A DNA stretch of 64,000 nucleotides from Polaromonas sp. SP1 (GTDB lineage: Bacteria > Pseudomonadota > Gammaproteobacteria > Burkholderiales > Burkholderiaceae_C): assembly GCF_003711205.1 (NCBI RefSeq), contig NZ_CP031013.1, positions 3,080,501-3,144,500 on the forward strand, read 5' to 3'. Positions 43,994-52,918 of the stretch are shown here, in pieces. The first letter of the stretch is position 1; every line of letters starts with the position of its first letter. The notes beneath the pieces were generated by a model. The model saw nothing but the letters and a program-made list of their open reading frames with translations. It had not been told where the DNA came from and did not search any database. The position numbers and the translations under genes are program-made.

Positions 43994-45204
43994 GCGGCAC
44001 CGCCAGTCGCCTTGTGGCCCGCAGCAGGCAGCGCGGGTGCTGTTTCCGGCTCCACTGCCGCCTTCGTTTGGGCGGCCTTGGCCGATTTAGCGGGGTTACG
44101 CCGACCCACCCACAGGTAAAGCCCGCTGCCCAGCACGATGATGGTTGCGATGTCCAGCAGCGCCCAGAGGATTTGCATGGGCATGCCGCCGTAGTCGCCG
44201 AAATGCAGCGGCTGCGACACCAGCAGCGCCGTGAGGTACCAGGGCAGCGGCGGGCTGGCGGTGAGCGCGTTGGTGCCGGCATCCACCAGCACAGGTTTGA
44301 GCAGGCGCGAGTTGAAGGGCTCGTTGCCGCGCAGGAAGACGGTGTAGTGGTGCGGGCTCGAAAACGCCGTTCCCGGGAAGGCGATGAACGCCATCTTCAT
44401 CTCGGGCGCCAGCGCTTTTGCCGATGACGCCGCCTGCTGCACCGAGGCCAGCTGCGCGGGCGGCTTTTGCCCCTGGTAGGGCGCCAGCAGCGCGCTGAGC
44501 TGGTCGTACTGCCAGTATTTGATGATCAGGTCGGCCCAGGTGTTGATCATGCCGGTGGCGCCCACGGTAAAGGCCCACACCAGCGTCACGATGCCCAGCA
44601 GGTTGTGCAGGTCCAGCCATTTGGCGCGCGGGCGGTTTTGCCGCACCTCGCCGAAGTCGAGCTTGCGCATAAAGGGCGCGTACAGCACCACGCCCGAAAC
44701 AATCGCCACCAGCAGCAAAAGGCCCATGAAACCCAGGAAAAGTTTGCCCGCCAGCCCGGCAAACAGGTCGACGTGCAGCTTGAACATCACATACATAAAG
44801 CCCTCGTCGAACTTCGGCTGGGCCAGCACGGCGGCCGTGCGCGCGTCGACGGCGACGGTCTTGTTGTTCTCCTGGGACATCGGCGTGTCGCCCAGCGTGA
44901 CGTACCAGAAACGGTCGTCGTCGATCTCGTGCGATGCGAACATCGGCACTTTGCCTGGGTGCAGCGCCTGCGCCACTTCCATGACCTTGTCCAGGCTGGC
45001 GCGCGGTGTGGCTTTGGGTAAATCGGGCGCCTCGACTTCGGTGCCCAGCAGGTGGCCGATTTCGTGGTGAAAGATCAGCGGCAGGCCGGTCAGGCACAGC
45101 AGCAGCATGAAGACGGTAGTGACCAGGCTGCTCCATTTGTGCACCCAGGTCCAGGTCTTGATGCTGCGGCTGCTCATCGGCGCCTTGGCGGTCTTCGTGC
45201 TCAT
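43990..45204 (-). CDS. PepSY-associated membrane protein (FoxB/PiuB-like)
   Basis: This 404-residue inner-membrane protein has four helices: near residues 20-50 (WVHKWSSLVTTVFMLLLCLTGLPLIFHHEIGHLLG), 160-185, 210-235 and 345-370, with periplasmic PepSY-like regions between. His residues in the helices (LHNLLGIVTLVWAF; LHFGDYGG) could bind heme. Relatives FoxB and PiuB are linked to iron release from siderophores in the periplasm. AGGAA precedes the ATG. It lies 21 bases after the receptor gene and overlaps the small membrane protein gene, forming one operon. Confidence 0.87.
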   Translation of the reverse strand: MSTKTAKAPMSSRSIKTWTWVHKWSSLVTTVFMLLLCLTGLPLIFHHEIGHLLGTEVEAPDLPKATPRASLDKVMEVAQALHPGKVPMFASHEIDDDRFWYVTLGDTPMSQENNKTVAVDARTAAVLAQPKFDEGFMYVMFKLHVDLFAGLAGKLFLGFMGLLLLVAIVSGVVLYAPFMRKLDFGEVRQNRPRAKWLDLHNLLGIVTLVWAFTVGATGMINTWADLIIKYWQYDQLSALLAPYQGQKPPAQLASVQQAASSAKALAPEMKMAFIAFPGTAFSSPHHYTVFLRGNEPFNSRLLKPVLVDAGTNALTASPPLPWYLTALLVSQPLHFGDYGGMPMQILWALLDIATIIVLGSGLYLWVGRRNPAKSAKAAQTKAAVEPETAPALPAAGHKATGGAA

Positions 45205-45225
45205 CGTGGGTTTCCTTGCAGTGGA

Positions 45226-47340
45226 CTAGAAACGGTAGGTGGCGCTGGCCACCACGTTGCGCCGTGCGCCGTACCAGCAGTCGCCGCGCGCCAGGCACGT
45301 GCTGAAGTAGGTTTTGTCGGTCGCGTTGTTGATGTTGACGGCGTAGCGCCAGTTCGCCGTGTCGTACGCGAACATCAAATCCAGCAGCGCTGTGGCGGGG
45401 ATTTCCGGGCCGTTGCCGCCGCCTTGCTGGTCCTTGAAGGAGCCCATCCAGCGCACACCCGCACCGGCTGAAAACCCGTTCATGCCCGCGATGGAAAACC
45501 GGTACTTGGCCCAGGCGCTGGCCTGGTGTTTGGGCAGGCCTTCGAGCTGCTTGTCCAGGTCGGTGTAGTTGTAGTGCGCCACCAGTTCCAGGTTGGGCGT
45601 AAGCGGGCCTTTGACTTCGAGCTCAAGCCCCTTGGTGCGCGTGGCGCCGACCTGGGCGTAGACGTTGGGCAGCGGCGAGGAGATCTGGTTTTTCTCGCGC
45701 AGGTCGTACAGGGCCGCACTGTAGGCCAGCGCATGGCCGGCCGGCTCGTACTTCAGGCCCAGCTCCCACTGCTCGCCGCGCAGCGGCTTGAACAGCTGGC
45801 CCTTGATGGCGGCCTGCGGCGTGAACGATTCGCTGTAGCTCAGGTAGGGCGACCAGCCCGAGGCAAAGGCATACAGCACGCCCAGGCGTTTGGTGGTGGC
45901 CGAGCTTTCCTCCTCGGGGCTGCCGTCGGCGCTGGACACGGCCTTGTCGTGGCGCAGGCCCGCCGTCACGATCCAGTTGTGCAACTTCATCTGGTCCTGC
46001 AGGTACAGGCCTGTCTGGCGCTGCCGCGTGCCCGGCAAGGCGGTACGGTCGGGCACCAGCAGGTTGCCGTAGACCGGTGCGTAGGCGTTGATGGTGCTGA
46101 CGGTCGCGCCGGACCAGACGTTTTCGCGGTGGCGCGCAAAGACGGCGCCCACCAGCACCGTGTGTTTGAGCGCGCCGGTCGTGAAATGGCCCTCGGCGTG
46201 GTTGTCCAGCGCGGTGATGCGGTTGCGTGTGAGCGAGCTGTCGTTGATGCGGCCCAGCCGCCGTTTGGCCACCGGGTCGGCGCCCCAGCTGCCGGGGCTG
46301 CTGAAGAAGTCGCCGTAGTGGTAGCGGTTGTCGTTCTCGTTGCTGGAGGTGCGAAAGTTCTGGCGCACCGTCCAGGTGTCGTTGAACTTGTGTTCCAGCA
46401 GCCAGCCGAAGCTCTTGCGCTCGGAGTTGTAGTAGTCGCCCGGTTCGCCGATGAAGCGGCTCGTCGGCAGGCGGCCGTTGGGGTTGGGCAGCAGAGTGCC
46501 TTCCCAGGGGAAGAACTGCGAGGTCGAGCCGCTTTTGTCCTTCTGCCACAGCGCCTGCAGGGTGAACGAGGTGGCGGCACTGGGCCGCCAGGTCAGCGAA
46601 GGCGCGATCAGGCTGCGGTCGTCGGGCACGTAATCGACCTGCGTGTCCGAGTTGCGCTTGAGCGCGACCAGCCGGTACAGCCACTCGCCGTCTTCCGTGA
46701 GCGGGCCGGTCAGGTCGGCCTGGACCTGCCTGCGGCCGTAGCTGCCGTATTGCACGCCCACTTCGCGCTGGGTATCGGCCTGCGGCCTTTTGCTGACCAT
46801 GTTGACCACGCCCGCGGCCGTACCAGCGCCGAACAGCATGCCCGAAGGGCCGCGCAGCACTTCGAGGCGCTCCAGCGTGTAGGGGTCGGCACGCGTGCGG
46901 CTGGTGTAGTAGCCGTAGGCTTCGCGCAGGCCGTCGAGGTAGTTGTCGGGGTTGGCGCCGCGCACACGCACCGAGTCGGTCCGCGAGTCCAGCCCGTAAG
47001 CGTCTGAGCGCACACCGGCGGCATAGCCCATCGCGTCCTGCAGGTTGGTGGCACCCTGGTCGGTGATCTGCTGGCTGGTGATCACGGTCACAGCCTGCGG
47101 TGTTTCAGACAGCGGCGTGTCGGTCTTGGTGGCCGTGGCGGCCCGTTTGGCGCGATAACCTGTCACCGGGCCGGTCGCGGTTTCCGCGTCGGAGCGCACC
47201 TGCACTTCGCGCAGGGTGGTCTCGGCGTGAGGGGCTGGAGCTGCGGTCTGCGCATACGCGCCTTGAAGTGCGGCAACCAGGGAAAGGGCGGTGAACGGGG
47301 CCAGGCGGCGCGTGGCGCGCGGCAGGTGCAAGGTGGGCAA
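45226..47340 (-). CDS. TonB-dependent siderophore receptor (ferrichrome/hydroxamate type)
   Basis: This outer-membrane receptor of about 704 residues has a signal peptide ending GAYAQTAAP, a TonB box region LREVQVRSD, a plug domain ([82 protein letters not shown]) and a barrel ending RRNVVASATYRF. The plug pattern is that of FhuA/FpvA/FoxA-like siderophore receptors. The start is likely TTG at 47340, eight bases after AGGAG; TTG at 47346 is an alternative. It heads an operon with the PepSY protein and has a Fur-overlapped promoter. Confidence 0.9.
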   Translation of the reverse strand: MPTLHLPRATRRLAPFTALSLVAALQGAYAQTAAPAPHAETTLREVQVRSDAETATGPVTGYRAKRAATATKTDTPLSETPQAVTVITSQQITDQGATNLQDAMGYAAGVRSDAYGLDSRTDSVRVRGANPDNYLDGLREAYGYYTSRTRADPYTLERLEVLRGPSGMLFGAGTAAGVVNMVSKRPQADTQREVGVQYGSYGRRQVQADLTGPLTEDGEWLYRLVALKRNSDTQVDYVPDDRSLIAPSLTWRPSAATSFTLQALWQKDKSGSTSQFFPWEGTLLPNPNGRLPTSRFIGEPGDYYNSERKSFGWLLEHKFNDTWTVRQNFRTSSNENDNRYHYGDFFSSPGSWGADPVAKRRLGRINDSSLTRNRITALDNHAEGHFTTGALKHTVLVGAVFARHRENVWSGATVSTINAYAPVYGNLLVPDRTALPGTRQRQTGLYLQDQMKLHNWIVTAGLRHDKAVSSADGSPEEESSATTKRLGVLYAFASGWSPYLSYSESFTPQAAIKGQLFKPLRGEQWELGLKYEPAGHALAYSAALYDLREKNQISSPLPNVYAQVGATRTKGLELEVKGPLTPNLELVAHYNYTDLDKQLEGLPKHQASAWAKYRFSIAGMNGFSAGAGVRWMGSFKDQQGGGNGPEIPATALLDLMFAYDTANWRYAVNINNATDKTYFSTCLARGDCWYGARRNVVASATYRF

Positions 47341-47507
47341 GGTCAAAACTCCTGGGGAGGACGCCAGGAAACTGGCGTGCGCACAGGCACCCGAACGCCA
47401 CGGTGTGGGGCGAAGATCGAAGGGGCTTGTGAGCGGGTTGTTGGCTTGCTACGCCTGGCAGCGAGGCTGCTGCTGGGATGTTCGGCTAGCGAAAGAGGGC
47501 GTTGTGA

Positions 47508-47539
47508 ACTATACCATTAGATGAGAGTTATTCTCATCT
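47508..47539 (-). promoter_or_regulatory. Siderophore receptor promoter with Fur box
   Basis: On the minus strand -10 TATAGT (47513-47508) has -35 TGAGAA (47536-47531) 17 bases upstream. The perfect palindrome AGATGAGA-GTTAT-TCTCATCT (47519-47539) covers the -35 and spacer and matches Fur half-sites (TGAGAATNATTCTCA type). Confidence 0.75.
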
Positions 47540-47603
47540 GAGTTGTACGTGAATGTCACCCGGAACGCCGCTCGGGTCGCGGGCAAGGCGCGCAGAAAGA
47601 GCG

Positions 47604-47625
47604 CTCAACGGCCCCGCCCGTTGAG
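47604..47625 (-). terminator. Hairpin after ahpF
   Basis: CTCAACGG (47604-47611) pairs with CCGTTGAG (47618-47625), 23 bases beyond the ahpF stop. There is no long T run, so termination may be weak. Confidence 0.5.
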
Positions 47626-47647
47626 GGCCGCCATTGAGCGCATCACA

Positions 47648-49219
47648 TCACTGCGCGGCGATCGGGCTGCGGATCAGGTAGTCAAACGCGCTGAGCGCCG
47701 CCTTCGCGCCTTCACCGGCCGCGATGATGATCTGCTTGAAGGGCACGGTCGTTGCGTCGCCGGCAGCAAACACGCCCGGCACCGAGGTCTGGCCTTTGGC
47801 GTCGACGATGATCTCGCCGTGTTTGGACAGCTCCACCACGCCCTTTAGCCAATCGGTGTTGGGCACCAGGCCGATCTGGATGAACACGCCTTCCAGCTCA
47901 ACCGTCTTAAGCTCACCGCTGGCGCGGTCCTTGTAGACCAGGCCGTTGACCTTCTGGTCGCCGGTGATTTCGGTGGTCTGCGCGTTGGTGAACACCGTCA
48001 CGTTTTCCAGGCTGTTCAGCTTGCGCTGCAGCACGGCGTCGGCACGCAGCGCGGTGTCATATTCGATCAGCGTCACATGGCCGACGATGCCGGCCAGGTC
48101 AATTGCCGCTTCAACGCCGGAGTTGCCGCCGCCGATCACCGCCACGCGTTTGCCCTTGAAGAGCGGGCCGTCGCAGTGCGGGCAGTAGGCCACGCCTTTG
48201 TTCTTGAACTCATGCTCGCCGGGCACGTTGATGTTGCGCCAGCGCGCGCCGGTCGAGATCACGATGGACTTGCTCTTGAGCGAGGCGCCGCTTTCAAGCT
48301 GCACTTCAATCAGGTTTTTGTCCGGCCCGCTGTTCGGCACCAGCGCCTTGGCTCGCTGCAGGTTCATGATGTCCACGTCGTAGTTGCGCACGTGCTCTTC
48401 CAGTGCGTGGGCAAACTTGGGGCCTTCGGTTTCCTTGATGGAGATGAAGTTCTCGATGCCCAGGGTGTCCAGCACCTGGCCGCCGAAGCGCTCGGACGCC
48501 ACGCCGGTGCGAATGCCCTTGCGCGCGGCATACACGGCCGCTGCCGCGCCGGCAGGGCCGCCGCCGACGATCAGCACGTCGAAGGGGTCTTTTTTGTCGA
48601 TGATCTTGGCTTCGCGCTCGACGCCGCTGGTGTCGATCTTGGCCAGGATTTCTTCCAGGCTCATGCGGCCGTTGCCGAACATGGTGCCGTTCAGGAAGAC
48701 GGTGGGCACGCCCATGATCTCCCGCTCCTTCACTTCGTCCTGGAAGGTGCCGCCTTCGATCATCGTGGTCTTGATGCGCGGGTTCTGCACCGCCATCAGG
48801 TTCAGCGCCTGGACGACATCGGGGCAGTTGTGGCAGGTCAGCGAGACATACACCTCGAAGTCGAAGTCGCCATCGAGCGCGCGGATCTGCTCCAGCACGG
48901 GTTGCTCGACTTTGGGCGGGTAGCCGCCGATCTGCAGCAACGCAAGGATCAGCGAGGTGAATTCATGGCCCATGGGCAGGCCGGCAAAACGCGGGCCGTG
49001 GTTCTCACCGGGGCGGTTGATCGAGAAAGAGGGCTTGCGATGCGGGTCGTCGCGGCTCTCGGTCAGCTTGACCAGCGGCGAGGACTCGGCCACGTCTTTC
49101 AGCAGCGACAGAACTTCACCCGAAGCCTCGCTGCCGTCAAGCGAAGCGACGATTTCAATCGGCTGCGTGGCGCGTTCGAGATAGCTTTTCAGTTGGGCTT
49201 TGGTGGCGTCGTCGAGCAT
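47648..49219 (-). CDS. ahpF: Alkyl hydroperoxide reductase subunit F
   Basis: This 523-residue NADH-dependent flavoprotein reduces AhpC. The N-terminal thioredoxin-fold domain has a CxxC ([11 protein letters not shown], about residue 130). The FAD motif is [18 protein letters not shown], the second redox pair is in [11 protein letters not shown], the NADH motif is [19 protein letters not shown], and the C-terminus has [22 protein letters not shown]. The start at 49219 gives [14 protein letters not shown], the family start. It follows ahpC after an intercistronic hairpin, which may reduce its expression relative to ahpC. Confidence 0.95.
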   Translation of the reverse strand: MLDDATKAQLKSYLERATQPIEIVASLDGSEASGEVLSLLKDVAESSPLVKLTESRDDPHRKPSFSINRPGENHGPRFAGLPMGHEFTSLILALLQIGGYPPKVEQPVLEQIRALDGDFDFEVYVSLTCHNCPDVVQALNLMAVQNPRIKTTMIEGGTFQDEVKEREIMGVPTVFLNGTMFGNGRMSLEEILAKIDTSGVEREAKIIDKKDPFDVLIVGGGPAGAAAAVYAARKGIRTGVASERFGGQVLDTLGIENFISIKETEGPKFAHALEEHVRNYDVDIMNLQRAKALVPNSGPDKNLIEVQLESGASLKSKSIVISTGARWRNINVPGEHEFKNKGVAYCPHCDGPLFKGKRVAVIGGGNSGVEAAIDLAGIVGHVTLIEYDTALRADAVLQRKLNSLENVTVFTNAQTTEITGDQKVNGLVYKDRASGELKTVELEGVFIQIGLVPNTDWLKGVVELSKHGEIIVDAKGQTSVPGVFAAGDATTVPFKQIIIAAGEGAKAALSAFDYLIRSPIAAQ

Positions 49220-49249
49220 GGGGAACTCACTTTCAATTTCAATGGGGAA

Positions 49250-49292
49250 CAAAAAAGCCCGGGACGGCACACACGTGTGCCGGGGCCCGGGC
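49250..49292 (-). terminator. Hairpin/terminator between ahpC and ahpF
   Basis: A two-tier stem: GCCCGGG (49257-49263) with CCCGGGC (49286-49292), enclosing GGCACA/TGTGCC. On the minus strand it is followed by TTTTTT. It lies 38 bases after the ahpC stop and should act as a partial terminator, so that ahpC is made in excess of ahpF. Confidence 0.8.
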
Positions 49293-49330
49293 CTCCGTCA
49301 GGAAGGCAACAGGGCGGTTAATGCCTGTTC

Positions 49331-49894
49331 TTAGATCTTGCCAACCAGGTCGATCGACGGCGCAATCGTCTTGGCGCCTTCGTTCCACTTGGCAGGGCAG
49401 ACCTGGCCGGGGTGGGCGGCGGTGTACTGGGCAGCCTTCAGCTTGCGCAGGGTTTCCTTGACGTCGCGTGCGATCTCATTGGAGTGCACTTCAGCCGTCT
49501 TGATCACGCCTTCGGGGTTGATCACGAAGGTGCCGCGCAGTGCCAGGCCTTCTTCGGGGATGAACACGTCAAACGCCTTGGTCAGCGTGTGGGTTGGGTC
49601 GCCCACCAGCGGGAACTTGGCCTTGCCGACTGCGGGCGAGGTTTCGTGCCAGACCTTGTGCGAGAAATGCGTGTCGGTGGTGACGATGTAGACCTCTGCA
49701 CCAGCCTTCTGGAATTCTGCGTAGTTGTCGGCAGCATCTTCAACTTCGGTAGGGCAGTTGAAGGTGAATGCGGCCGGCATGAAGATCAGGACGGACCATT
49801 TGCCCTTCAGCGATTCGTCGGAAACGTCGATGAACTTGCCATTGAGGAAAGCCTGGGTTTTGAAAGGCTGGACTTGCGTGTTGATCAGGGACAT
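49331..49894 (-). CDS. ahpC: Alkyl hydroperoxide reductase subunit C (peroxiredoxin)
   Basis: This 187-residue typical 2-Cys peroxiredoxin reduces hydrogen peroxide and organic peroxides. The peroxidatic Cys is in AAFTFNCPTEVEDAA (residue 47, with Asn replacing the usual Val before it) and the resolving Cys in GQVCPAKW near residue 166. The GGTFVINPEG-like strand is LRGTFVINPEGVIK. AGGAA lies nine bases before the ATG. The promoter region has an OxyR-type site. The C-terminus SIDLVGKI is the usual AhpC end. Confidence 0.97.
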   Translation of the reverse strand: MSLINTQVQPFKTQAFLNGKFIDVSDESLKGKWSVLIFMPAAFTFNCPTEVEDAADNYAEFQKAGAEVYIVTTDTHFSHKVWHETSPAVGKAKFPLVGDPTHTLTKAFDVFIPEEGLALRGTFVINPEGVIKTAEVHSNEIARDVKETLRKLKAAQYTAAHPGQVCPAKWNEGAKTIAPSIDLVGKI

Positions 49895-49949
49895 CTATTT
49901 GAATTCCTATAGGTGATTAAAAAAGGCTGAAACTTGCCGGCGAATTGAT

Positions 49950-50015
49950 AGTATAACTCTTTTAATCTGTATTGTTCGATAGTTATTTACTATTCATTGA
50001 ATAGGCGTAACGCTC
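49950..50015 (-). promoter_or_regulatory. ahpC promoter with OxyR-type site
   Basis: On the minus strand a -10 TATACT lies at 49955-49950 and the expected -35 position (about 49978-49973) is poor. Immediately upstream, ATAG-N7-CTAT (49979-49993), a seven-base gap, then ATAG (50001-50004) match three of the four half-sites of the OxyR motif with correct spacing. A weak -35 with an abutting OxyR site is the classical arrangement for OxyR activation. Confidence 0.6.
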
Positions 50016-50124
50016 CGTATCCGGCCCTTCATCCTTACCGGCTGCCGTGACCGGACGATGACCGCTACAGAGGGGAAGACGCACAAGCGGGGCAAATTTC
50101 CTGCAGGAATTTTGCATCCAAATG

Positions 50125-50152
50125 TTGCGAATGAGAACAATTCGCATATACT
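50125..50152 (+). promoter_or_regulatory. hmu operon promoter with Fur box
   Basis: -35 TTGCGA (50125-50130) and -10 TATACT (50147-50152) are 16 bases apart. The dyad TGCGAAT-GAGAACA-ATTCGCA (50126-50146) fills the promoter exactly. Its half-sites match those in front of bfd. The 356-base gap between ahpC and hmuR contains only this promoter and that of ahpC. Confidence 0.78.
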
Positions 50153-50250
50153 TCGATCTTCCCCAAGCCAGCCACAAGCAACATTAGCCGCCAGGTCTGC
50201 GGCAGTTGCGGTAGCAAGCCCCTCCAAACCATCTTTTTTGGGCTTGTTAC

Positions 50251-52503
50251 GTGATCTCTACCAATCAATTCCCCCGCTTCGCCCTGCGCGAAATCTCCCT
50301 GGTTGCAGCGCTGGTCTGCAGCTGCGGCTTTGCCGCACATGCACAAACCGCTCCCGTTGCCTCCGCCCCGGTGCAGGTCGCCTTGCTGAAAGAAGTCGTC
50401 GTCAGCGGCTCGCGCAACGAGCAATCCGTGGAAGACATCCCGCAAACCATTGACGTGCTCAATGCCGCCGACATCGAGCAGGGGCAGATCCGCGACATCC
50501 GTGATGCGGCCAAAAACATTCCCAACGTGTCGGTGCGCCGCGCGCCCGCGCGTTTCGGCCTGGCGCAAGGCGACACCGGCCGCGAAGGCAATGCCGGTTT
50601 CAACATCCGCGGCCTTGACGGCAACCGCGTGCTGATGATGGTGGACGGCATCCGCATTCCGCGCAGCTATGCCTTCAGCCCCAACTCCTTCGGCCGCGAC
50701 AGCGTGTCCATCGACCTCATCAAGCGCATTGAAATCGTCAAGGGCCCGGCCTCCGCGCTGTACGGCTCCGACGGCATTGCCGGCCTGGTCAACTTCATCA
50801 CCAACGAGCCGGACGATTACCTCAAAGATGGCAAGACGCTGGGCGGGCGTGCCTCCATCGGCTACAGCGGCGACAACAACGAAACCGCCGTCAGCGGCAC
50901 GGTTGCAGGCCGCGTCAACGAGATGCTGGCCTGGCAACTCAGCGTGGCCACCAGCCGCGGCAATGAACTGGAAAACCGCGGCGACAACAGCGGCACCGGC
51001 TTTACCCGCACGGCGCCCAACCCGCAAACCGACAAGGCCAACTCCCTGCTGGCCAAGGTCGTGCTGAACCCGACGGCCTCGCAAAAACACGTCATCACCT
51101 TCGAGCATGTCAACAAGAAGAGCGACTACAACCTGCTGACGGCACGCTCGGCCACGGTGCAGGACTCTTATTCGTCCGGCAAGATGGACCGCGATCGCCT
51201 GACCTGGGATGCGAAGTACAAGGTCGACACGCTGCTGACCGACAACATCCAGACCGTGCTCAGCTACCAGGACGCGAAGTCCAACGACTTCACCTATGAG
51301 CGCCGCACCGCGCTGCCGCAGGTGCGCACGCGCGACACCACCTACAGCGAGCGCACGCTGCAGGCCAGCGTCCAGGCCGACAAGACCATCCGCATGGGCG
51401 GCAACTCGGCGCAGAAGATTACCTACGGCCTGGACTACACCCGTGCAGACATTGAAAACCTGCAGACCGGCCTGGTGCCGCCTGCCGGCGAAACCTTCCC
51501 GCTCAAGCGCTTCCCCGACACGAAAGAAACCGCCACGGCGGTCTACGTGCAGGACGAATTCATCCTCGGCGACTGGAGCGTGACGCCGGGCGTGCGCGCC
51601 GACAGCTTCAAGATCGACGCGGCGCAGGCCGGCTTCCCCGTGCCCGCCGTGTCGCTGTCGGGCTCGGCTGTGTCGCCCAAGGTCGGCGTCGTTTACCGCG
51701 CCACGCCGCAGTGGAGCCTGTTCGGCAATTACGCCAGCGGCTTTCGCGCACCCAATGCCGGCCAGGTCAACGGCTTCTTCCAGAACCCCACCGGCGGCTA
51801 CCGTACCGTTCCCAACCCCAACCTCAAGCCTGAAAAGAGCCGCAACGTCGAGTTCGGTGTGCGTGCGCGGCTGGACCAGCTGAGCTTTGACACGGCAGTG
51901 TTCTACGGCCGCTTCAAGGACCTGATCCAGGACGGTGCCATCGTGAGCGGCGCTTTCGGCAACCCGGGCAACCCCGCCGTGATCCAGTCGATCAACATCG
52001 ACAACGCGACCATCAGCGGTTTTGAGATCAAGGGCGACATGAAATGGGGCAAGGTCGTCGACGGTCAGCTCAGCACGCCGTTCTCGTACGGCTACACCCG
52101 CGGCACCGTGAAGAACACCGGCAAGCCGCTGGACACCATCGACCCGTCCAAGCTCAGCGTCGGCCTGAAGTACGAGACGGCGTCCTGGGATGTCCGCCTG
52201 GACGCGAGCCACCACTCCGCCAAGAAGTTCGACGACATCAGCGCGCAGACGATTGCCGCCGCGCCGCCCGCAGTGCCTGTGGCCACGCCGCAGTTCGCCG
52301 TGCCGTCCGCCACCACGCTGGATTTGACCGGCCAGTGGCGCATCAGCAAAACCTTGCGTATCAATGCCGGCCTCATCAACCTGACGAACAAGAAGTACTG
52401 GAACTGGTCGGACGTCCGCGGTGTGGCGGCCAACTCTTCCTTCCGCGATGCCTACAGCCAGCCCGGCCGTTACTTCAACGTCTCGCTGGTCGCGGATTTC
52501 TGA
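50251..52503 (+). CDS. hmuR: TonB-dependent heme/hemoglobin receptor
   Basis: This 750-residue outer-membrane receptor has a signal peptide (REISLVAALVCSCGFAAHAQ), TonB box LLKEVVVSGSR, a plug with GFNIRGLDGNRVLMMVDGIRIPRSYAF and IKRIEIVKGPASALYGSDGIAGLVNFIT, and a beta barrel ending YFNVSLVADF. The barrel contains FGNYASGFRAPNAGQVNGFFQN and the NPNLKPEKSRNVEFGVR segment, the FRAP and NPNL boxes of heme receptors. The start is GTG at 50251. It is followed by orf120 and hmuSTUV on one strand, with a Fur-controlled promoter. Confidence 0.93.
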   Translation: MISTNQFPRFALREISLVAALVCSCGFAAHAQTAPVASAPVQVALLKEVVVSGSRNEQSVEDIPQTIDVLNAADIEQGQIRDIRDAAKNIPNVSVRRAPARFGLAQGDTGREGNAGFNIRGLDGNRVLMMVDGIRIPRSYAFSPNSFGRDSVSIDLIKRIEIVKGPASALYGSDGIAGLVNFITNEPDDYLKDGKTLGGRASIGYSGDNNETAVSGTVAGRVNEMLAWQLSVATSRGNELENRGDNSGTGFTRTAPNPQTDKANSLLAKVVLNPTASQKHVITFEHVNKKSDYNLLTARSATVQDSYSSGKMDRDRLTWDAKYKVDTLLTDNIQTVLSYQDAKSNDFTYERRTALPQVRTRDTTYSERTLQASVQADKTIRMGGNSAQKITYGLDYTRADIENLQTGLVPPAGETFPLKRFPDTKETATAVYVQDEFILGDWSVTPGVRADSFKIDAAQAGFPVPAVSLSGSAVSPKVGVVYRATPQWSLFGNYASGFRAPNAGQVNGFFQNPTGGYRTVPNPNLKPEKSRNVEFGVRARLDQLSFDTAVFYGRFKDLIQDGAIVSGAFGNPGNPAVIQSINIDNATISGFEIKGDMKWGKVVDGQLSTPFSYGYTRGTVKNTGKPLDTIDPSKLSVGLKYETASWDVRLDASHHSAKKFDDISAQTIAAAPPAVPVATPQFAVPSATTLDLTGQWRISKTLRINAGLINLTNKKYWNWSDVRGVAANSSFRDAYSQPGRYFNVSLVADF

Positions 52504-52555
52504 TTTCCCGACTTCCTGATTTCTTCCTGAACGTTTTACAAAAAAAGGAAAGCCC

Positions 52556-52918
52556 ATGAGCCAGTTTCCCGACCCCACCAGCAGCGACACCGGCAGCGAT
52601 AGTGATGCGGCCGACATGCCCCACATGCCCCCCGCGGCGCTGCTGGCCGGGACACTGGCCCTGATGACCGGCCACGCCCAGGCCTGCTGCGAAGGGCAGC
52701 GGGCGGCGATGGCCAGGAAGGTCATTACCCACCTCTCGATGCTGTCGGCCCACCCCGACGCATCACCCAATTTCAAGGCCATTGCCGCCAACCTGCATTC
52801 CCTGTGGGTGCGGCTGCTGAAGCAAGACCCTGAACAGCCACAGCAGGCACTCCCGTCTGCAGACCATTTTGACCCCCACCGCGTGCTTTGGCACACAACC
52901 CCGGAGACCCTTCAATGA
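52556..52918 (+). CDS. Uncharacterised 120-residue protein in the heme operon
   Basis: I do not recognise this protein. It has an acidic N-terminus (SSDTGSDSDAADMPHMPP), then a helical part with a Cys-Cys pair (LMTGHAQACCEGQRAAMARKVITHLSML) and a second helix (SPNFKAIAANLHSLWVRLL), followed by a His-containing tail (ADHFDPHRVLWH). No signal peptide is evident. AAAGGAAA lies five bases before the ATG, and its stop overlaps the hmuS start (ATGA), so it is translationally coupled to the heme-handling protein. The Cys-Cys and His residues suggest heme or metal contact, but this is inference only. Confidence 0.8.
   Translation: MSQFPDPTSSDTGSDSDAADMPHMPPAALLAGTLALMTGHAQACCEGQRAAMARKVITHLSMLSAHPDASPNFKAIAANLHSLWVRLLKQDPEQPQQALPSADHFDPHRVLWHTTPETLQ

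Noticed and set aside
50065..52896. Open minus-strand frame of 943 codons opposite hmuR and orf120
   Set aside because: The plus strand encodes a complete heme receptor with all plug and barrel motifs; the minus translation is low-complexity.
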